9,258 bases of DNA from assembly GCA_900557285.1 (NCBI GenBank), contig USSJ01000027.1, forward strand, positions 1 through 9,258, written 5' to 3'. Positions 6,398-9,258 of the stretch are shown piece after piece. This stretch comes from an uncultured Clostridia bacterium. Lineage in GTDB: Bacteria > Bacillota > Clostridia > Christensenellales > Borkfalkiaceae. The notes beneath the pieces were generated by a model, which was given only the letters and a program-made list of their open reading frames with translations, searched no databases and had not been told where the DNA came from. Within the stretch, counting starts at the first letter, position 1, and every line of letters begins with the position of its first letter. The translations under genes and the position numbers were made by a program.

Positions 6398-6523
6398 TCG
6401 TTTCCACCTCTGTGCGCTTCGATTGCCGCATCTTTCAGCAATATCCGCCTTCTACAATATATTACCGCGATTGCTGGTATGTGCAGTGCGCAGATTTTTA
6501 ACCGTCTTTTTGGTCAATTTTTC
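6398..6523 (-). other. Long 5' leader of the zinc-ribbon gene
   Basis: From the predicted transcript start (near 6523) to the ATG is about 125 bases, long for a single small gene. It can form a stem CAGCAAT/ATTGCTG (6470-6476 with 6436-6442) enclosing an AT-rich loop. I recognise no known riboswitch and no leader peptide with a good ribosome binding site. Confidence 0.35.
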
Positions 6524-6529
6524 GGGGAC

Positions 6530-6558
6530 ATTATACACATTAATCCGCTGTTTGTAAA
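6530..6558 (-). promoter_or_regulatory. Sigma-A promoter of the zinc-ribbon gene
   Basis: Minus strand: -35 TTTACA (6553-6558), 17-base spacer, -10 TATAAT (6530-6535). It lies between the lipoprotein terminator and the zinc-ribbon gene, so this gene is an independent unit. The same -35 hexamer is used by the ispE promoter. Confidence 0.82.
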
Positions 6559-6618
6559 GTGTTTTCCGCAATTTTTTATGAACTTTTTGCTATTTTTTGT
6601 CAGTTTCTCGCTTTCTTG

Positions 6619-6648
6619 AAAAAAGACGGGGCTTTTGCCCCGTCTTTT
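6619..6648 (-). terminator. Intrinsic terminator of the lipoprotein gene
   Basis: A 12-bp stem (6621-6632 with 6637-6648, AAAAGACGGGGC and its complement) and four-base loop, followed on the minus strand by T-rich sequence (A-run 6619-6624). It lies about 32 bases past the stop at 6680. The plus strand also reads into TTTTGGTCTTTTTT, so it may act in both directions. Confidence 0.88.
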
Positions 6649-6679
6649 GGTCTTTTTTATGCCTTTTCAGACGTTTTCA

Positions 6680-8617
6680 TTATTCTTCCGTCTTTGTCAG
6701 AAGCAGATCCGTCACCAGAGAATCCGCGATCGATTCTTCGTCCGTCTCCGTGCGCGCGCCCAAAAGCTCGTAATAATAGCTCTGCACGTTGTACGCCGTT
6801 TCACCGTCTTTGAGGTTGTTGAAGTTGAATCCGTGCGCCGCGCCGCATTTTGCAAACGCTTCCATCACGTCCAGTTCTTCCTGCTGGTACTCGCCCTTAT
6901 GATCCTCTTCATAGACCGTCAGCGTTGAGCCCGTATAGTAATAATACTTCGCCGCATTCGAAGCGTTCGAGAATTTTTTCGAAATGTCCGTGAACGCATC
7001 CTGCACTTCCTGGTATTGATCGTTCAGATCCGCCAGCGCGTTGTTGTCCGCAGGATCCTTCATCACATACACATAATTGCTTGCATACGATTCCGCATTC
7101 GAGAAGAACAGATATCCGTTCAGCGTCTCCGGGACATACCAGCTCGAATTGTAATCGACCTTCAGATACTGCGTCGCAACAAAGTCGTCGTTGTCCGCCG
7201 CCGCGCCTTCAAACAATCTGTAATCGTCTTTCGTTCCGTCGTAACGGATCCGCCACAAGGCATTCCCGTTCGTGCCGCTCTTGGAGAAATACAGATAACC
7301 GTCTTTCAGGTACTGCAGCGTCGCCCCTTCCTGCCCGCGGGAAAGCACAACGTCCTCCGCGATATACTGCGCACCGCTCCCCACCTTGATACGGTGGATC
7401 ACGTTGTTCGAATCCAGATAAATGTAGTACTGCGAATCGTTTTCAAAATAGTACAGCGCCGTTTCCGTTGCCGCGTCCGTCGTCGCCGCCATCGGAAGCA
7501 ATGCGCTCCCTTCCGGATTCGCAAGATCCGGATTGGACGTCACGCTGTTCCAGCCTTCCTTCACATCCGCATCCGCCAAAGCATATATAAAAGGTGAACT
7601 GCTCTGATCCAGACTCGTGATCTTCAGATACACGCGGCCTTCCGTCACCTTCACGATCTCGTACGTATATCCCAGTGCACTCTTGATCGAAAGCCCCGCT
7701 TTAAAATCATGGTTGAACGGCGTCACGTCGTATTCCTTACTGCTCCCGATACCGTCCAGAACCAGCGTTCCGAGATTCACATACTCCATCTCGTACCCTT
7801 CGTCCCCTTCCTTCTTGGAAGAATCGGTATATCCGTCCGAAAGATCGATCTCGTACGGGCTCTCCGTCGCCGTAACGCTCACCTTGTAAAGCTGATTGTA
7901 ACTCTCGTTCGACGTGCTCGGATAGGTGTTCCGCTTCGCCACCGCCATCGTATAGTACACCGTTCCGCTCTCTGCATCCGTGTCAAACGCGTAATCCGTA
8001 TACCCCGATACAAGCACCGTGTTCACGCCCGTATCCGTGTTCACCGAATGGATCTCTTTATTCGTCGTGTCCGCATACAGAAGGTATACCGTCCCGTTTT
8101 CCTGTACATAACGGTACGGCGTGCTGTTGTCCGAAAGCTGAACATAATAATCTTTCTTCGTCTCCGATCCGTCCAGCTTCGTGCGCTTGAAATCAAGGTA
8201 CGAACTCTCGACCTGACCTTCCATGTTCTTGGTCGTGTTCGGCGTCGCATAATACACATAATCGCCGTAAATAAAGACCCCCGACGTGTAATCCTGCGTA
8301 ATGATCAGCTGCGGCACGACGATCTGCGTATTGCTGTATTCTCCGTTCGCAAGATCTGTCTCCGATATCCGCATCAGCGATCCCTTCACAACATCCCCGA
8401 ACGTGTTGTCTGCGGAATAATCTTCCGCCCCGTTAATAAAATAATACCAGCTGTCCTTTTTTACTACAAAACCGCCGTTCGATTCCGCCGCATTGTCCGA
8501 AGGTTCATACCCGTCCAGCGGTTTTCTGTCCAGCGTTTTGCCGCATCCTGCCAACGTCCCCGCCGAAAGCGCGAGCGCCAGCAACAGCATTAAAAATTTT
8601 TTGCCTTTTTTCAGCAT
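6680..8617 (-). CDS. Surface lipoprotein, probable beta-propeller (DUF5050-like)
   Basis: 645 residues with a classic lipoprotein signal: Lys-rich start, hydrophobic core (8-18) and lipobox LAGC, making Cys25 the lipidated residue. The mature protein would be anchored on the outer face of the cytoplasmic membrane. Most of the chain (about 45-545) is beta-rich with recurring blade-like pieces: an aromatic pair such as WYYF, YVYYA, TVYYT, YLYFS or YLFFS, followed by a loop and a strand ending in R/K-I (LMRI, LWRIRYDGTK, HRIKVGSG). This resembles the DUF5050 type of extracytoplasmic beta-propeller, though I cannot fix the blade number. The last ~100 residues are more helical and rich in Asn, Tyr and Glu. 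AAGGAG lies 10 bases before the ATG. No catalytic residues are evident; ligand binding, cell-wall contact or partner binding are all possible. Confidence 0.85.
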   Translation of the reverse strand: MLKKGKKFLMLLLALALSAGTLAGCGKTLDRKPLDGYEPSDNAAESNGGFVVKKDSWYYFINGAEDYSADNTFGDVVKGSLMRISETDLANGEYSNTQIVVPQLIITQDYTSGVFIYGDYVYYATPNTTKNMEGQVESSYLDFKRTKLDGSETKKDYYVQLSDNSTPYRYVQENGTVYLLYADTTNKEIHSVNTDTGVNTVLVSGYTDYAFDTDAESGTVYYTMAVAKRNTYPSTSNESYNQLYKVSVTATESPYEIDLSDGYTDSSKKEGDEGYEMEYVNLGTLVLDGIGSSKEYDVTPFNHDFKAGLSIKSALGYTYEIVKVTEGRVYLKITSLDQSSSPFIYALADADVKEGWNSVTSNPDLANPEGSALLPMAATTDAATETALYYFENDSQYYIYLDSNNVIHRIKVGSGAQYIAEDVVLSRGQEGATLQYLKDGYLYFSKSGTNGNALWRIRYDGTKDDYRLFEGAAADNDDFVATQYLKVDYNSSWYVPETLNGYLFFSNAESYASNYVYVMKDPADNNALADLNDQYQEVQDAFTDISKKFSNASNAAKYYYYTGSTLTVYEEDHKGEYQQEELDVMEAFAKCGAAHGFNFNNLKDGETAYNVQSYYYELLGARTETDEESIADSLVTDLLLTKTEE

Positions 8618-8708
8618 AAAAGCGAGACTCCTTGTAGTCTGAAAGTTGAGCGATTTACACCGCCGTCCGCGGTGCCATCCCCTTTTCGGCGTACCTCCGC
8701 CGATATAC
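8618..8708 (-). promoter_or_regulatory. Structured 5' leader of the lipoprotein gene
   Basis: In about 90 bases the minus-strand transcript can form three successive hairpins: TCGGCG/CGCCGA (8703-8698 with 8691-8686), CACCGC/GCGGTG (8674-8669 with 8663-8658), and AGACT/AGTCT (8640-8636 with 8629-8625). The last stem places the Shine-Dalgarno AAGGAG (8628-8633) in its loop and 3' arm, so it could limit translation. No terminator-like T-run follows any of the stems. It matches no riboswitch class I can name. Confidence 0.45.
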
Positions 8709-8714
8709 CTTTCT

Positions 8715-8743
8715 ATTATATATCAAATTGCTCGTTTACGCAA
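8715..8743 (-). promoter_or_regulatory. Sigma-A promoter of the lipoprotein gene
   Basis: Minus strand: -35 TTGCGT (8738-8743), 17-base spacer, -10 TATAAT (8715-8720), transcript start near 8708. The -35 lies within one arm of a 10-bp inverted repeat, so a protein bound there could block or adjust initiation. Confidence 0.72.
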
Positions 8744-8782
8744 TTAAAAAGCATAAATTTTTCATGAAAATTTTGCGTAAAC
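8734..8782. repeat. 10-bp inverted repeat in a divergent promoter region
   Basis: GTTTACGCAA (8734-8743) is the exact reverse complement of TTGCGTAAAC (8773-8782), with arm starts 39 bp apart. Between them, TTTTCATGAAAA (8759-8770) is a 12-bp perfect palindrome. The left arm covers the lipoprotein -35; the right arm lies just upstream of the -10-like TAAAAT (8788-8793) for the small plus-strand gene. This is the arrangement of a shared operator, but the binding protein is unknown. Confidence 0.5.
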
Positions 8783-8813
8783 TGCGATAAAATAACCTGT
8801 TTTGGAGATTCTT

Positions 8814-9065
8814 ATGGATAAATTCGGTCTTTTTAACCTGCTTTCCGCCCTCGTTTCACCGTCCGCCGACGACGAACGCAAGGACACCGGCCCTTCCGCC
8901 GACACACAAAATCAGACCGCAGACCGCGGCACCGCTCCCGGCTCGCCCGCACCCGTTCCCTCCCGGGGATTTTTTTCGCCCGACGAACGCCTCGCCCGCG
9001 CCGCAAGCCTGCTCGAACGCCACGACTCCATCTCCCGCCGCATCGACAAAAAAAACGGAAAATAA
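8814..9065 (+). CDS. Small hypothetical protein
   Basis: 83 residues, not recognised. A short amphipathic or hydrophobic start (MDKFGLFNLLSALVS) is followed by a polar, disordered, Asp/Pro/Thr-rich linker (about 16-52) and a charged helix (55-80) with the pattern ARAASLLERHDSISRRIDKK. The ATG at 8814 is chosen over the TTG at 8802 because GGAG, six bases before the ATG, overlaps the latter. A weak -10-like TAAAAT lies at 8788-8793 with no good -35. The layout, two ordered ends joined by a flexible linker, suggests an adaptor-type protein, which is inference only. It is divergent from the lipoprotein gene and shares its upstream region with the inverted repeat there. Confidence 0.65.
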   Translation: MDKFGLFNLLSALVSPSADDERKDTGPSADTQNQTADRGTAPGSPAPVPSRGFFSPDERLARAASLLERHDSISRRIDKKNGK

Positions 9066-9077
9066 CCGGCTTTTTCT

Positions 9078-9104
9078 GCGCCTCGCGGCGCCAACCGATT
9101 TTTT
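9078..9104 (+). terminator. Weak candidate terminator of the small protein gene
   Basis: GCGCC/GGCGC (9078-9082 with 9087-9091) with a TCGC loop, then a T6 run at 9099-9104. The 5-bp stem and 7-base gap before the T-run make it marginal. Confidence 0.3.
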
Positions 9105-9140
9105 ACCCTCACGCGGCGATGCGTCGCTCCCGAAACGGTC

Positions 9141-9258
9141 GGACAAGCCGCGGGATCGCTCCTTTCCCCGCGCGCGGACAAGCAAGTTGCAGGATCGCCT
9201 CTTTTTCTGTGCACGGACAAGCAAGCCGCGGGATCGCCGCCTTTTTCCGCGCACGGAC
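9141..9258. repeat. Imperfect ~39-bp tandem repeat array, cut by the window end
   Basis: Units start at GGACAAG at 9141, 9176 and 9215 and at GGAC at 9255. Lengths are 35, 39 and 40 bases. Each reads GGACAAG, (GCAAG), CCGCGGGATCGC or a variant, a T-rich stretch (TTTCC to CTTTTTC), then a GC-rich end (CGCGCGC or GTGCAC). The first unit lacks about four bases. The array continues beyond the right edge. Both strands are largely open through it, but the encoded peptides are arginine-rich and low in complexity, so I treat it as non-coding. Confidence 0.75.

Noticed and set aside
7709..8593. 294-codon open frame on the plus strand
   Set aside because: Antisense to the lipoprotein gene, Arg/Val/Ile-rich, no start signal; the minus strand carries the lipobox and blade-like repeats.
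8773..8793. Plus-strand promoter TTGCGT ... TAAAAT for the small gene
   Set aside because: The spacer would be only 9 bases, far too short; the alternative -35 at the proper distance (TGAAAA) is poor.
8856..9254. 132-codon open frame on the minus strand across the tandem repeat
   Set aside because: It gives repeated arginine-rich peptides from the repeat DNA and then runs antisense to the small plus-strand gene. No ribosome binding site can be seen within the window. It could only be revived if the frame continues sensibly beyond the edge.
9141..9258. CRISPR array
   Set aside because: Units are contiguous with divergence spread along them; there are no constant repeats separated by unique spacers of even length.

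Overview
The window looks like chromosome from a GC-rich, endospore-forming member of the Clostridia (Firmicutes). This rests on a SipL-type spore coat morphogenesis protein behind a near-consensus sigma-E promoter, a Veg-like protein, IspE, AGGAG-type ribosome binding sites, TATAAT promoters and strong hairpin terminators. An uncultured gut lineage of the Christensenellales type would fit, but that is a guess. I see no phage, IS element, CRISPR array, tRNA or rRNA.

Layout, left to right. Bases 1-203 are the downstream flank of a minus-strand gene and hold several hairpins. 204-1178 (-) is a ten-helix EamA/DMT-family transporter with its own sigma-A promoter. 1179-1554 is a spacer with that promoter and the terminator of the next unit. 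1555-3385 (-) is a two-gene operon read from a TTTACA-18-TATAAT promoter: ispE (non-mevalonate isoprenoid pathway), overlapped by 20 bp by an unrecognised two-helix membrane protein. 3648-5159 (-) is a SipL-like protein (three SPOCS-type repeats plus C-terminal LysM). Divergent from it, at 5347-5619 (+), is a veg-like gene. Convergent with veg is 5879-6397 (-), a double zinc-ribbon protein with an extremely acidic tail. 6680-8617 (-) is a large lipoprotein, probably a surface beta-propeller, with a short hairpin-rich leader. Divergent from it, at 8814-9065 (+), is a small unrecognised protein. The right edge (9141-9258) is an imperfect ~39-bp tandem repeat array that runs out of the window.

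The veg / sporulation gene / ispE neighbourhood recalls the B. subtilis yabG-veg-sspF-ispE-purR region; here the sporulation gene between veg and ispE is the coat-anchoring SipL-like gene. Vegetative genes carry sigma-A-type promoters and the coat gene alone carries a sigma-E-type one, so adjacent units are probably switched separately during sporulation.

Nothing here resembles a complete new defence or mobile system. The items most worth checking are the sigma-E promoter, the structured lipoprotein leader, the 10-bp inverted repeat between the divergent lipoprotein and small-protein genes, the zinc-ribbon/poly-acidic protein and the terminal tandem repeat.
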